A DNA stretch of 64,000 bases, from contig NZ_ALKN02000013.1 of assembly GCF_000293865.2 (NCBI RefSeq), positions 28,993-92,992 of the forward strand, given 5' to 3'. Positions 52,265 through 61,752 of this stretch are shown here, one piece after another. The notes under the pieces were generated by a model. It was not told the DNA's origin. It made no database searches and saw only the letters and a list, made by a program, of their open reading frames with translations. The DNA comes from Limnohabitans sp. Rim28 (GTDB lineage: Bacteria; Pseudomonadota; Gammaproteobacteria; Burkholderiales; Burkholderiaceae_C). The first letter of the stretch is position 1. The number at the start of each line of letters is the position of its first letter. The position numbers and the translations under genes were made by a program.

Positions 52265-52298
52265 AAATCCGCACCATGTTGAATGTGTGCGGATTTTT
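52265..52298 (+). terminator. Terminator after soxH (end of sox operon)
   Basis: AAATCCGCAC (52265-52274) pairs perfectly with GTGCGGATTT (52287-52296), loop of 12 bases, followed by TT. Confidence 0.85.
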
Positions 52299-52311
52299 GG
52301 GGGGGTGTGGC

Positions 52312-52386
52312 TGGTGCCCCCGACAGGAATCGAACCTGTATCACTCCCTTAGGAGGGGAGAGTTCTATCCATTGAACTACGGTGGC
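52312..52386 (-). tRNA. tRNA-Arg(CCU)
   Basis: A full cloverleaf of 75 bases with encoded CCA. The anticodon stem CTCCC/GGGAG encloses CTCCTAA, anticodon CCT, reading AGG. The T-arm is ACAGG-TTCGATT-CCTGT. The acceptor stem GCCACCG/CGGGGGC pairs except at position 4-69, where A faces G. It lies directly after the sox operon terminator, on the opposite strand. Confidence 0.95.
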
Positions 52387-52455
52387 CTTCAGAGCTGAGA
52401 TTGTAACGACCGTGAATGCGCCAGAAGCGTGACGCCAGCATCCCTGGATGCGCGC

Positions 52456-53418
52456 TCAGAATGGCAAGCTTTGGAGCAAGAGGTGCGCACTGTCACCCAG
52501 TTCGGTACGCACCAGGCGTCCTTGGAAAAAGATCTGCAGTCCTTGCCAGTTGCTGGTGTGCACCAGGAAAGGTGCCAAGCCATTGACCGTTTGGTTCATC
52601 CCGGCTTTGAGGTTGAGCAAGGACAATTTGTTGTCACTGTCGAGCACACACAAAGCGCTGTCTGCTTTGGCCTCAATGTAAATGTAGCTGCCCGGTTTCA
52701 GGGGGTTGCTGGGGGTGTGCGACGTGCTGTTTTTTCTGTGTTTGTCGTCGCACGCGATCGAAGCCAGTTGCACCCTGTCAGGTGCAGAGTTTGCGGGCAA
52801 CGCCGCTGGCGAGATGTTGGCGGTCTTTGGCACCACTTCGGGCGCAGAGGCTGGCATCAAAGCAGGTGGTGTTTCTGCAGCTTGTGGTGCCGAAGCTGAA
52901 CCCCTTGGTTGGGCATTCTCGAGGTGCGGAGCGGCGTGCCTTTGGATCTCAGTTGGCGGCGTGTCTTGGTGTTGCACACCCAGGAATCCCCCTAAAACCA
53001 TCAACAGCAGGCCACCTGTCACCAGCAATGGATGTTTCAGAAAGGGATGGGGAGAAGATTTTTTGTAGACATCTGAGGAAGAAACCGGGCTGGCGGATGA
53101 ATCGGCTGGAGCCAGCGCTTCAATTTCAAGGGCGGGCACAGTCGGCAAAGCTTCAGGGACGGGTGGTATGACTTGCTCGGCTGTTGCGGGATATTCATGG
53201 CCCAGTTTCTTGAGCAGCTTGATGCCGGTATTTCGCTTGATCAACTCGTTGTAAAAGCTCCGTCCTTCACCGCTTTCCAGTTCATGCAGTTGGGCCGCAG
53301 AGATGGTGTTTGCGCGCGCAAACACCAACGCATCGATGCCCGCGTTATTTCGGAGGTTTTGCAACAGTTCACCGTCTTCAGGGCCCCAGGGCTGGGTGTT
53401 CGTGGACTGAATAGACAT
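52456..53418 (-). CDS. RodZ-like membrane protein with N-terminal helix-turn-helix
   Basis: A 320-residue protein. The N-terminal helical region (LLQNLRNNAGIDALVFARAN, TISAAQLHELESGEG) resembles the Cro/C1-type HTH of RodZ. A single membrane segment (HPLLVTGGLLLMVLGGFLGV) is near residue 140, then an Ala/Pro-rich linker and a C-terminal beta domain (GSYIYIEAKADSALCVLDSD; LQIFFQGRLVRTEL). This is the RodZ architecture, but similarity is weak, so a related sensor or cell-shape role is only possible. Convergent with no neighbour operon. Confidence 0.65.
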   Translation of the reverse strand: MSIQSTNTQPWGPEDGELLQNLRNNAGIDALVFARANTISAAQLHELESGEGRSFYNELIKRNTGIKLLKKLGHEYPATAEQVIPPVPEALPTVPALEIEALAPADSSASPVSSSDVYKKSSPHPFLKHPLLVTGGLLLMVLGGFLGVQHQDTPPTEIQRHAAPHLENAQPRGSASAPQAAETPPALMPASAPEVVPKTANISPAALPANSAPDRVQLASIACDDKHRKNSTSHTPSNPLKPGSYIYIEAKADSALCVLDSDNKLSLLNLKAGMNQTVNGLAPFLVHTSNWQGLQIFFQGRLVRTELGDSAHLLLQSLPF

Positions 53419-53554
53419 GGATGTGTGAAATACCCCAAAATAGGGTGAATACGTTAAAAACGATTTTTTGGAATGACCATCATTGGCGAGTCATCCAAGA
53501 TGTTACCTTAGGTGCTCATAAATTTGTTCGGAATTTTTTAAATCGATAGCCATT

Positions 53555-54196
53555 GTGAATTTTGATCAGAATGCTCCAAGAAAGATGCCACGTCAACAGC
53601 GCGGTTTGATGAGTGTTCTGTCGTTGGAGCAAGCCTTTGTTCGGGTTTTGATGCTCACTGGGGATTTTCAGAAAGTCAAAGTGCGCGACGTTGTGGATGT
53701 CGCTGGTGTTGGAATTGGCACTTTTTATGATTACTTTCCCAATTTACAAGTTTTGGCTGCTTCGGCCATGCGCGCACGAAGGGATGCCCTGATCAGAACG
53801 TTGCGTCAGACCATGGTTCGGCACGCAGACGCTTCGCTCAGCACCTTGATCGACGCCATGCTGGACGATTGCGTTGAAATGGCTTTGCAGCAACCCAAGG
53901 AGTGGGCGGCCTTGATGATGATCGAGCGTCAGGTGGAGGATTTACGCGGTTTTCAGGCTTTTCATGTGGGGATCCAACAGACGTGGGTTGATGCCCTCGA
54001 ATCACATGGTCCTGCATTGCCTTTGCCGCAAATCAAGACCATGTCGGCCATGGTCCACGCCATCACGTATGGCTGGTGTACGCAAGAAATTCTGGTTTTT
54101 CGGGGTGATCGCACGCGCCAGGCTTCGCGTCAAGAGTTGGGCTCTGCGGTGCATGGCTACCTCAAGGCCATGTGGGGTCAGCCACAGCCTGAATGA
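53555..54196 (+). CDS. TetR-family transcriptional regulator
   Basis: A 213-residue regulator. The N-terminal HTH is KVKVRDVVDVAGVGIGTFYD, followed by YFPNLQVLAASAMRARRDAL. The C-terminal ligand domain is of the AcrR/TetR_C type. It starts with GTG at 53555; ATG 53585 is an alternative. It is divergent from the RodZ-like gene and convergent with tamB. The target is unknown. Confidence 0.87.
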   Translation: MNFDQNAPRKMPRQQRGLMSVLSLEQAFVRVLMLTGDFQKVKVRDVVDVAGVGIGTFYDYFPNLQVLAASAMRARRDALIRTLRQTMVRHADASLSTLIDAMLDDCVEMALQQPKEWAALMMIERQVEDLRGFQAFHVGIQQTWVDALESHGPALPLPQIKTMSAMVHAITYGWCTQEILVFRGDRTRQASRQELGSAVHGYLKAMWGQPQPE

Positions 54197-54216
54197 CGCT
54201 CACATGGGGCGCACCT

Positions 54217-57200
54217 TCAATCTTTTCGGATGGTAAAGATCAAATCAAGGGCACTTTGCTCGGCAGCTTGCGCGCGCAGTGTGAGTCGTCTCGAGATATC
54301 GTAAAAAATGAACAAACTGCCCAGCGTGCCGCTCAAACTGGTTTCGTAGGCCATGTAAAAGTCTTGCGACAAGCGTTTGCCCAGCGTGACGGCGGCGCCA
54401 GTGGCGGTGGTCCCTGTGCGTGTGCTGGTGGCCAAGCTGATCTCATCCAGTCCCAAGCTACCAGCCAGTTCGCTGCTGAACGTTTTGCCATTGCCACTGA
54501 GCAAGGCCATGGCTGCTTGTTGCAGCACTGCCGATTCGGCGCCACCGCTGGCCGCCGAACGCCCCAGCACCAGCCAGGCCAGTTTGTCGGCATCGGGCAT
54601 CTCCGGGTCGGCATACAAACGGATGCGGGGCAGCAGTGCATTGCCCGAAACCTGAACGCCAACAGGCTGAGGCAGATGAGGGCGCAAGGCAATGATTTCC
54701 AGACCCGGGTTGTCATAGGCGCCATTGAAACGCAAGACGCCAGTGCTGATGTTGAGTTGTTGCCCATAGGCGTTGTAACGACCGCCCAAAGTCCGCACCT
54801 GCCCTTGGAGGCGAGGCAAGCCTTGGGTGCTGGCGTTGCTGACCAAATCCAGTTGCCCGGTGAGGCGGGTGTTCAGGCCTTTGCCCTGCAACTGAAAGTC
54901 AGGCCCCAAGTCGAGCGTGACGCGCACATCGGGCACGCCAAACCAGCTTGTTTCGGGTGGTTTGGGAACGCTTGTGGATGGGACGTCTCGCGGTCCAGAT
55001 GGAGGCCGCACGACCACCACATCGTCGCCCAAATTGGGGGTGCTTTCATCGGGCAAAAGAAACAAGGCTTGATCGGCCTTGAGAAGTCCCCTGATTTGCA
55101 TCAGCCCGGTTTGCATTTGGGCCGTGACTTGACCCGACATCACCAATCGACGGTCAGCGCGGTTGCTCAGACGAAGGGACTTCGCTTCCATTTGCAAGCT
55201 CATTTGTGCCGCTTGCAAACGGTTGGACTTCGATGGCGTGCTTGTGGATGCGTTCGGGGCCAGGTTGATTCGGCCTCGCGCAGAAAATTCCCCGCCCTGG
55301 GGCCCGGCCCCGCGCAGGCTCAAACTGTCGAGGATCAGTTCTTGGCCTAGCAACCGTGCTTGCATCTGGCCTTGGTCAAATGCGATGCCTTGCACAGCCG
55401 AGCGAACCGCCAATTGATGGGCTTGCAGGCGACCTTGCCATTGAGGTTGGCTGCGCGTGCCGGCCACATCAAACTGGGCATCCAATGTGCCTTGAACGCG
55501 CCAACCCGGCGGGGCCAAAACGGACCAAGCACCGATCTGCGGCAGTTGGGCTTTGACCGTGCCGCTTAAGGGCGCTTGGGCTGGCCATTGCCAGCCCTCT
55601 TTTGTGCGGCTGAGTGTGCTCAGGATTTGCGCTTGGGCTTGGCCCATGAGTGCGCTGTCCCATTGCAAATCGGCTTGCAGCTTCTCGTTGTGAACGTGTA
55701 AAACCACGTTGGCCTCGCGCAAGCCCGCGGCAGTCGGTTGTCCTGGCGATGGTTCGGTCTGGATGCGCAAGTCGCCTCGGCTGCGCCGAATTTGTGCAGT
55801 GAGGGTGGTGTCTTCGTTTTGCGTCAGTTGCACCTGTCCTTGCAGCAGGACATCGTTTTGGATACCCATGCGCCATGCGCTGGGTAACCAGTTCAGCGGC
55901 AGGTCTACCCAACTGGCAGCAAGCTGGCTGCGTGGTGTTTGTCCGGTGCTGGCCCAATGCCAATGGCCGGGTTCGACTTGCACCCGGCTGTTGCCCGGTG
56001 AGGGCCCTTGCACTTGCATGTGGGCGTTGGACCAGCTCAGTGCCAAGGCTGACTGGCCCAGATCGGCTTGCCAGGCCATGGATTTTTGGAGTTGCAAACG
56101 CCAAGCGGCTTGAGGTTTGGAGCCGAGTTCCTCCATGTCGAGGCTGTCCAGCAAACCCCGCCATTGTTGGCTTTGCATGTGCTTGCGTTCAGCGCTCAGC
56201 CGCGCTTGCAACTGGGATGAGGCGGAGCCTTGGGCCAAGTGGCTTTGCCATTGGGCTTGCCAGGACAGCGGTGTGCCCACCATCTGCAGTTGGCCTTGGC
56301 CCAAGACCCAAGCAGCTTGTGGGGGCGTTTGCCATGACAGGCGTGGCCATTGAGCGTTCAGTTTGAAAGAGGTTTGGGCTTGCGCATAACCGCCTTGCCA
56401 TTGCGCTTGGATGTGTCCTGGGCCTGAGGCCTTGAGGGCTGAAAGCCGATCGCCCCAGCCCGGTAACTTTTGGACCCAAGCCCAACTGGCAGCGGCATCC
56501 TTGACATCCATGTCGATTTGGCCTTGGCCCTCAAGGGGCGCAAGCAGTCCTTCCGCTTTGGCGCTGAGGCCTGGCAATTGCACCGACCATTGACCTTCAA
56601 GTGAGGTTTGCCGTGGCGAATACTTGAAACGCGCCTCCAAAGTCGCCTGTCTGGCCATCAGCTTGAGCGCGTCGATGTGCCAGACCTCCTCTTGCCAATG
56701 ACCTGTCAGTGCCAGTTGTTCAAAGTGCAATCCAGGAGCAGGGCCAAGCCTCGATAACGCTTTGGCAGGCTTGATGGGTGCTGCAGCTGATTGCATTTGG
56801 GCATCGAAGCGGATCCGTCCTGACCCTGTGTCTTGTGCCTGCAGTTGGCCTTGTAGGGGCGGGCCTGCCAGTGCGCTGTGCAACTGAGCCGGTTGGATGC
56901 CAGACACCGCCATGTTGCCGGTCCAACCCGCAGGGCTTTGAGCGCCCTGAACTTGCATTTGGCCTTCAGCCATGTGTGCCTGCGATGGCAGGACTTGCCA
57001 CAGGCCTTGTTGGTGGCGTGCATTCAATGACAAGTGGGTCAGGGGCAGCCGCTGCAAGTCCCAAGCTCCGGGTAGCAGATTGCGCAGTTCGGCTTGCAAA
57101 GTCCAGTCAGGGCCGTCGGGCTTGAGTTGCGCGTGGCCGTTCAAGTGGGTCTGCGGGGCTTGAGGCCACAAAGGGGCCAAGTTCAAAGCCTGCCATTGTC

Positions 57201-58092
57201 CTTGCGCTTGCACGATGGCGGGTTGTTGCCAAGGCCGCACATCGGCCTGTAAAGACAGTTGCACGGGTGCTTGGCCTTGTGGCCAAGAGGGTTGATGGGG
57301 CGCTGGCAGCAGCTCTGCCGTGACCTTGAGTTGGGCCTCTGGACCAGAAAGTGAGCCTTGGGCGGAGGCATTGAGCAGCAACGCCAAAGCGGGCGTGTCA
57401 CCGATGGCGGACGTTTTGACCAAGCCTTCTATGTCCAGTTTCAAAGCCATGGGCGCAGTGCCTTGCAGACGGGCTTGCAAGCTGTATTGGCCTTGGGCCA
57501 AGGTCAGCGTGGGGACTTTCAGGGTGTGGTCGCGGCCGTCATAAGCGTAGTGCGCTTGCACACCCGTCAGCGTCACAGAGGTCGCCCCTTGCCACTGAAA
57601 GTGATCGACTTTCAGGGCCATTTGCACAGGCAGTGGCCAGTTCAAATTCAACCAAGGGGTCAGGGGCTGGGTCGGCCGTTGGTCTTGAATGTGCAGCGAC
57701 CGGAGGTGAAGACTTTGTACCGGCCAAGGCTGCTTCCAAAGCAGTGACCAGTCGATGGCGATATCGGCATCCAGGGCTTGCACTTGGCGCAAGGGCGCAC
57801 GCCACGCCACTTGACCGATTCGCCCGCCTTGCCGCAAGCTGCCTTGCACGTTGCTGCTGGTCAAATGTTGCCCGGCGGGCAGTGCTTTGTCTGCCCATTT
57901 CAAAGCCGTGCCCAATGAGCCCTCGGTGCCTGCCCAAAACCACAATGACGCAGCCAAAGCCACCAACACGATGGGGCCCAACAAAGCCGACAGGCTGCGC
58001 AGTGACCATGTGCCCAAGCCCATCGCGGCGCGGCGAATCCAGCGCGCAGCCACCGTGGACTGAGAAGTTGGCGGCGAGGATGGCGCAGACAT
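54217..58092 (-). CDS. tamB: Translocation and assembly module inner-membrane component TamB
   Basis: A 1291-residue protein with a single N-terminal membrane helix (LSALLGPIVLVALAASLWFW) and a very long repetitive beta-rich periplasmic body. The C-terminal DUF490/TamB domain includes LQGQVRTLGGRYNAYGQQLN, ISTGVLRFNGAYDNPGLEI and ALRPHLPQPVGVQVSG. AsmA-like proteins of this type bridge the periplasm for phospholipid transport and, with TamA, outer-membrane assembly. The ATG at 58092 lies 22 bases after the tamA stop; a longer frame overlaps tamA. Confidence 0.95.
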   Translation of the reverse strand: MSAPSSPPTSQSTVAARWIRRAAMGLGTWSLRSLSALLGPIVLVALAASLWFWAGTEGSLGTALKWADKALPAGQHLTSSNVQGSLRQGGRIGQVAWRAPLRQVQALDADIAIDWSLLWKQPWPVQSLHLRSLHIQDQRPTQPLTPWLNLNWPLPVQMALKVDHFQWQGATSVTLTGVQAHYAYDGRDHTLKVPTLTLAQGQYSLQARLQGTAPMALKLDIEGLVKTSAIGDTPALALLLNASAQGSLSGPEAQLKVTAELLPAPHQPSWPQGQAPVQLSLQADVRPWQQPAIVQAQGQWQALNLAPLWPQAPQTHLNGHAQLKPDGPDWTLQAELRNLLPGAWDLQRLPLTHLSLNARHQQGLWQVLPSQAHMAEGQMQVQGAQSPAGWTGNMAVSGIQPAQLHSALAGPPLQGQLQAQDTGSGRIRFDAQMQSAAAPIKPAKALSRLGPAPGLHFEQLALTGHWQEEVWHIDALKLMARQATLEARFKYSPRQTSLEGQWSVQLPGLSAKAEGLLAPLEGQGQIDMDVKDAAASWAWVQKLPGWGDRLSALKASGPGHIQAQWQGGYAQAQTSFKLNAQWPRLSWQTPPQAAWVLGQGQLQMVGTPLSWQAQWQSHLAQGSASSQLQARLSAERKHMQSQQWRGLLDSLDMEELGSKPQAAWRLQLQKSMAWQADLGQSALALSWSNAHMQVQGPSPGNSRVQVEPGHWHWASTGQTPRSQLAASWVDLPLNWLPSAWRMGIQNDVLLQGQVQLTQNEDTTLTAQIRRSRGDLRIQTEPSPGQPTAAGLREANVVLHVHNEKLQADLQWDSALMGQAQAQILSTLSRTKEGWQWPAQAPLSGTVKAQLPQIGAWSVLAPPGWRVQGTLDAQFDVAGTRSQPQWQGRLQAHQLAVRSAVQGIAFDQGQMQARLLGQELILDSLSLRGAGPQGGEFSARGRINLAPNASTSTPSKSNRLQAAQMSLQMEAKSLRLSNRADRRLVMSGQVTAQMQTGLMQIRGLLKADQALFLLPDESTPNLGDDVVVVRPPSGPRDVPSTSVPKPPETSWFGVPDVRVTLDLGPDFQLQGKGLNTRLTGQLDLVSNASTQGLPRLQGQVRTLGGRYNAYGQQLNISTGVLRFNGAYDNPGLEIIALRPHLPQPVGVQVSGNALLPRIRLYADPEMPDADKLAWLVLGRSAASGGAESAVLQQAAMALLSGNGKTFSSELAGSLGLDEISLATSTRTGTTATGAAVTLGKRLSQDFYMAYETSLSGTLGSLFIFYDISRRLTLRAQAAEQSALDLIFTIRKD

Positions 58093-58114
58093 GGTGTTGC
58101 AAGCTGGGGGCGGG

Positions 58115-59944
58115 TTAAAAAGTGAAGCCCACACTCAAATGCAAGCGCCATTTTTGCAAAGCTTGTGCATGCGCCAAGTCCATGCGCACCGGGCCAATTG
58201 GACTGCGCCAGCGGGCCCCCATGCCATAACTCCATTGGGTGTGCAGCAGGTGCAACTCGTTGGCGACCGCGCCGGCATCGGCGAAAACAGCGGTCTCCCA
58301 CTCGGTCAGTTGGCCTTTCCAACGCACAGGGCGCTGCCACTCCACGCTGCCAGTGCTCAGGTAACGGCCTGCGCCGACTCGTCCGTTGCCCAAGTCCACG
58401 CCAATGCTGTTCAATGCGTATCCCCGAACGCTGTTGTCACCCCCTGTCAGAAAGAGTTGGGTGGTCGGTAAATTTCGCGTGTCTTGGCTGACCACACTGC
58501 CCATCGATGCCCGCACGGCCAGTCGGCCGCTGTTTTGACCCAATGGCCAAAGGCTCAGGCCCTTGGCCAGCCAGCGCACATAAGGCTGATGGGTGGCGCC
58601 CAAGCTCACGCCGGAGCCCAGTTCAAGGCCCAAACCTAATCCTCGGCTTGGAAAGGGTAGGCTGTCAAAGTCGCGCCACGTCCAGGCCAAGTTGCCGCTG
58701 ACCGATTCCAAATTTCCCAAGACATTGCTTTGCTGTGAAGCCACGTCGTATTGCGCGTAATAAGAACGGTCGATTCGAGGACCGATTTGGATTCGGCCTG
58801 CTCGCCAACGTTGGCTGCTGATCACATCGTTGTCTCGCACTTGGCGGTTGATCTGTGCCGAGGTGTTCCAGCGCCACAAAGTGCTGTCGGGCGGAGCCAG
58901 CAGCTCGAGACCCATGGTTTGCAAGTCTTTGTCAATCGCCAAACGGCTCACGGCCCGCCAATTCAAGCCCGGAATGCTGTGGTGCGTATGTTCTGCCGTC
59001 AGGCGAGGGCCGCTGTCACTGCGCACGCCGACCCCCAAGAGCCATCTTTGACGAAGGCTCTCTTTGAGCTCAATGTTGACCGGTGCCCGTGCCAAGTTGC
59101 CTTGTGGTTCTAGGCTGACAAAAACCGAGTCGTAAAAGCCGCTGAGCACCAAGCGTTGTTGGGCCTCCAGCAAATCGCTTTGCCGGTAGGGCTGATCGGG
59201 GGACAAGCGGGCAAGGCGCTCGACCTGAAGGGCGCCGTATTTCGTGGCGCCTGTGATGTTCAACTCGCCCAAACGAACGGCGGGACCGGAGTCCACCGTC
59301 ACGCTCAGCTGCACTTGGTTGTTCTCGGCGTCCACCCGGGCCTCGCTGGTGGTCACACGGCCCCAAGGGTAATGCTCGGACACGAGTTGCCGCAAGGCAT
59401 TGTTCTTGGCACGGCTCCAATCGGCTTGCGTGAAGTTGGCACCAGGTGGCAAGTCCCATTGCTTTTGAATGCTGGCTTGTTGCCGTGGACCGGTTGTCGC
59501 TTGTGTGAGTTCGCCCAACCATTGCCACTGCACTTGGCTGATGCGCGCGGGCGGGCCGGTCTTCACGGTCAGGGCGACTTGCCCCAGTGCATGAGGACCT
59601 TTTGTCTTGTCTTGTTGCCAGCTCAGTTGGGGGTTGAAAAATCCTTGAGTGGCCAACAATTCGCGCGCTTGGTCGTCGGCACTGTCCAGCAGTCGCGTCA
59701 ATTCGGTGTCGTCTAAATCGCTCAGGGCTTGGAAGCGCTGAAGCGCCATGTGCTTCAACAGGAAGTCGCGAATCTCTGGGTTGTCGCTGGTCACCACCCA
59801 GCTGAAAGCCAAGGGTTGGGTGGCCGATTTTTCGGCCAAATCAGAGAGGGTCTCGGCGTTGGCCTTAGGGCTCCAAGCCGCAATAAACCCGCACAGGCCC
59901 AGCAGCAGCGCTGTAAAGAATGGACGAGGTTTAAACCATCTCAT
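58115..59944 (-). CDS. tamA: Translocation and assembly module outer-membrane protein TamA (BamA family)
   Basis: A 609-residue Omp85 protein. Signal peptide begins MRWFKPRPFFTALLLGLCGF; POTRA domains follow (e.g. GPAVRLGELNITGATKYGAL; GFYDSVFVSLEP). The barrel contains LFLTGGDNSVRGYALNSIG, the conserved VRGY motif, and ends LHLSVGFTF with terminal Phe. The start overlaps the stop of the upstream VWA gene (ATGA). It cooperates with TamB. Confidence 0.95.
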   Translation of the reverse strand: MRWFKPRPFFTALLLGLCGFIAAWSPKANAETLSDLAEKSATQPLAFSWVVTSDNPEIRDFLLKHMALQRFQALSDLDDTELTRLLDSADDQARELLATQGFFNPQLSWQQDKTKGPHALGQVALTVKTGPPARISQVQWQWLGELTQATTGPRQQASIQKQWDLPPGANFTQADWSRAKNNALRQLVSEHYPWGRVTTSEARVDAENNQVQLSVTVDSGPAVRLGELNITGATKYGALQVERLARLSPDQPYRQSDLLEAQQRLVLSGFYDSVFVSLEPQGNLARAPVNIELKESLRQRWLLGVGVRSDSGPRLTAEHTHHSIPGLNWRAVSRLAIDKDLQTMGLELLAPPDSTLWRWNTSAQINRQVRDNDVISSQRWRAGRIQIGPRIDRSYYAQYDVASQQSNVLGNLESVSGNLAWTWRDFDSLPFPSRGLGLGLELGSGVSLGATHQPYVRWLAKGLSLWPLGQNSGRLAVRASMGSVVSQDTRNLPTTQLFLTGGDNSVRGYALNSIGVDLGNGRVGAGRYLSTGSVEWQRPVRWKGQLTEWETAVFADAGAVANELHLLHTQWSYGMGARWRSPIGPVRMDLAHAQALQKWRLHLSVGFTF

Positions 59945-61125
59945 TTGCTCAGCAAACGCATCGCATCTTCCAAACCTTTCAGGGTCAAGGGGAACATGCG
60001 CTGGCTCATGAGCTGCTGGATGATGGAGATGCTTTGTCGGTACTGCCAAACGCCTTGCGGCTCGGGGTTGATCCAGGCGTACTTCGGAAAGGTGTGGGTC
60101 AGCCGCTGCAGCCACTCGGCCCCGGCTTCTTCGTTGTTGTATTCAACACTGCCGCCTTTTTGCAAAATTTCATAGGGACTCATGGTGGCGTCCCCAATGA
60201 AAATCAGCTTGTAGTCCTTGTTGTATTTGCGCAGGATGTCCCAGGTCGGAAACTTCTCGGCGTAACGGCGTTTGTTGTTCTTCCACATGAAGTCATAGAC
60301 GCAGTTGTGGAAATAATAAAAATCCAAGTGCTTGAACTCGGCCTTCACAGCGGAAAACATTTCTTCAACGCGCGCGATGTGATCGTCCATGGTGCCGCCG
60401 ACATCCATGAGCAGCAAAACTTTCACATTGTTGTGGCGCTCGGGCCGCATCAAGATGTCCAGGTATCCCGCATTGGCCGCCGTCTTGCGGATCGTGCCGT
60501 CCAGATCCAGTTCTTCCACCGAGCCCTCCCGCGCAAACCGGCGCAGGCGGCGCAGGGCCACTTTGATGTTGCGCGTGCCCAGTTCTTGCTGGTCATCGTA
60601 GTCTTTGTAAGCGCGTTGTTCCCAAACTTTGACGGCACTCTTGTTGCCACCCTTACCGCCGATGCGGATGCCTTGTGGGTTGTGGCCCCCGTTGCCAAAA
60701 GGCGAGGTGCCGCCCGTGCCAATCCACTTGTTGCCACCTTCGTGGCGTTCTTTCTGCTCCTCAAGTCGCTTTTTGAGTGTTTCCATCAGCTCATCCCACC
60801 CCATCTTCTCGATGGCGGCTTTTTGCTCGGGCGTGAGTTCTTTCTGAAGGATTTTTTCGAGCCAGTCGAGTGGCACTTCTTTGGTGAAGTCGGTCAGCAT
60901 CTCCACGCCCTTGAAGTAAGCGCCGAAAGCCTTGTCGAACTTGTCAAAGTGCTTTTCATCCTTGACCATCACCGTGCGGGCCAGATGGTAAAAGTCGTCG
61001 ATGCTGCAAGCCTCAGATGCCGGGCCGACCACATTGGCCTGCAAGGCTTCAAGCAAGGTGAGGTACTCGCGCACCGAAACGGGGAGCTTGGCGGCACGCA
61101 GGGTGTAGAAAAAATCGATCAACAT
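59941..61125 (-). CDS. VWA (CoxE-like) domain protein, partner of MoxR ATPase
   Basis: A 394-residue protein. The N-terminal half is helical (LIDFFYTLRAAKLPVSVREY), and the C-terminal half a von Willebrand A domain with KVLLLMDVGGTMDDHIARVE. The MIDAS reads DVGGT instead of DXSXS. These proteins work with MoxR AAA+ ATPases in maturing enzymes or metal insertion; the client is unknown here. It overlaps tamA by four bases and the GNAT gene by seven. Confidence 0.88.
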   Translation of the reverse strand: MLIDFFYTLRAAKLPVSVREYLTLLEALQANVVGPASEACSIDDFYHLARTVMVKDEKHFDKFDKAFGAYFKGVEMLTDFTKEVPLDWLEKILQKELTPEQKAAIEKMGWDELMETLKKRLEEQKERHEGGNKWIGTGGTSPFGNGGHNPQGIRIGGKGGNKSAVKVWEQRAYKDYDDQQELGTRNIKVALRRLRRFAREGSVEELDLDGTIRKTAANAGYLDILMRPERHNNVKVLLLMDVGGTMDDHIARVEEMFSAVKAEFKHLDFYYFHNCVYDFMWKNNKRRYAEKFPTWDILRKYNKDYKLIFIGDATMSPYEILQKGGSVEYNNEEAGAEWLQRLTHTFPKYAWINPEPQGVWQYRQSISIIQQLMSQRMFPLTLKGLEDAMRLLSK

Positions 61126-61748
61126 GACCGGGGTTCCTCAGGTCTGGCGCGGTTCAATTGGAAGTCGAGGTGGGCGCGCACATTGGGCCATTCATTGGCG
61201 ATGATGCTGTAAACGCAGGTGTCGCGCAGTGCGCCAGCGCCCAAAGGGTGGGGGTTGATTTGGTGGCTGCGCAAAATGCCATCGAGCTTGGCGCCCAGGC
61301 GTTCAATGGCGCGGCGGCTCTGATGGTTGAAGAAATGGGTGCGAAATTCCACCGCGATGCAGTTCAGTTGGTCAAAGGCATGGGCCAACAGCAAGCGCTT
61401 GGCTTCGGTGTTGAGCGGTGTGCGCTGGACGCTTTGGCGGTACCAAGTCGAGCCGATTTCCACCCTGCGATTGCCCGCATCGATGTTCATGTAGGTGGTC
61501 ATGCCCACGGCCTGGCCGGTGGCGAGTTCAATCACAGCAAATGGGCACATGCTGCCCTTGGCCTGCAAATCAAGGCGGCGCTCGATTTCGGCGGCCATGC
61601 CCTCGGGAGAGGGGATGGCTGTGTACCACAGCTGCCAAAGCTCACCATCACGCACAGCTTGCGCCAGTGCGGCATGGTGTTCAGCCCGCAGGGGCTCCAG
61701 CCGGACGCGTGTGCCGGTCAGGGTCACTGGCGACGCAAAGGCTTTCAT
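61119..61748 (-). CDS. GNAT-family N-acetyltransferase (RimJ/RimL-like)
   Basis: A 209-residue protein. VTLTGTRVRLEPLRAEHHAA opens the fold; the acetyl-CoA region is STWYRQSVQRTPLNTEAKRL, and NHQSRRAIERLGAKLDGILR is typical of the RimJ-type branch that acetylates N-termini or small molecules. It sits between the MoxR and VWA genes, an unusual insertion into that pair. Confidence 0.87.
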   Translation of the reverse strand: MKAFASPVTLTGTRVRLEPLRAEHHAALAQAVRDGELWQLWYTAIPSPEGMAAEIERRLDLQAKGSMCPFAVIELATGQAVGMTTYMNIDAGNRRVEIGSTWYRQSVQRTPLNTEAKRLLLAHAFDQLNCIAVEFRTHFFNHQSRRAIERLGAKLDGILRSHQINPHPLGAGALRDTCVYSIIANEWPNVRAHLDFQLNRARPEEPRSC

Positions 61749-61752
61749 GGCC

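Noticed and set aside
52312..52386. tRNA-Arg as integration site of a genomic island carrying the sox genes
   Set aside because: No integrase, no repeated tRNA 3' end and no mobility gene is visible in the window.
54193..55350. 385-codon open frame on the + strand inside tamB
   Set aside because: Antisense to the conserved TamB C-terminal domain; composition is that of an antisense translation.
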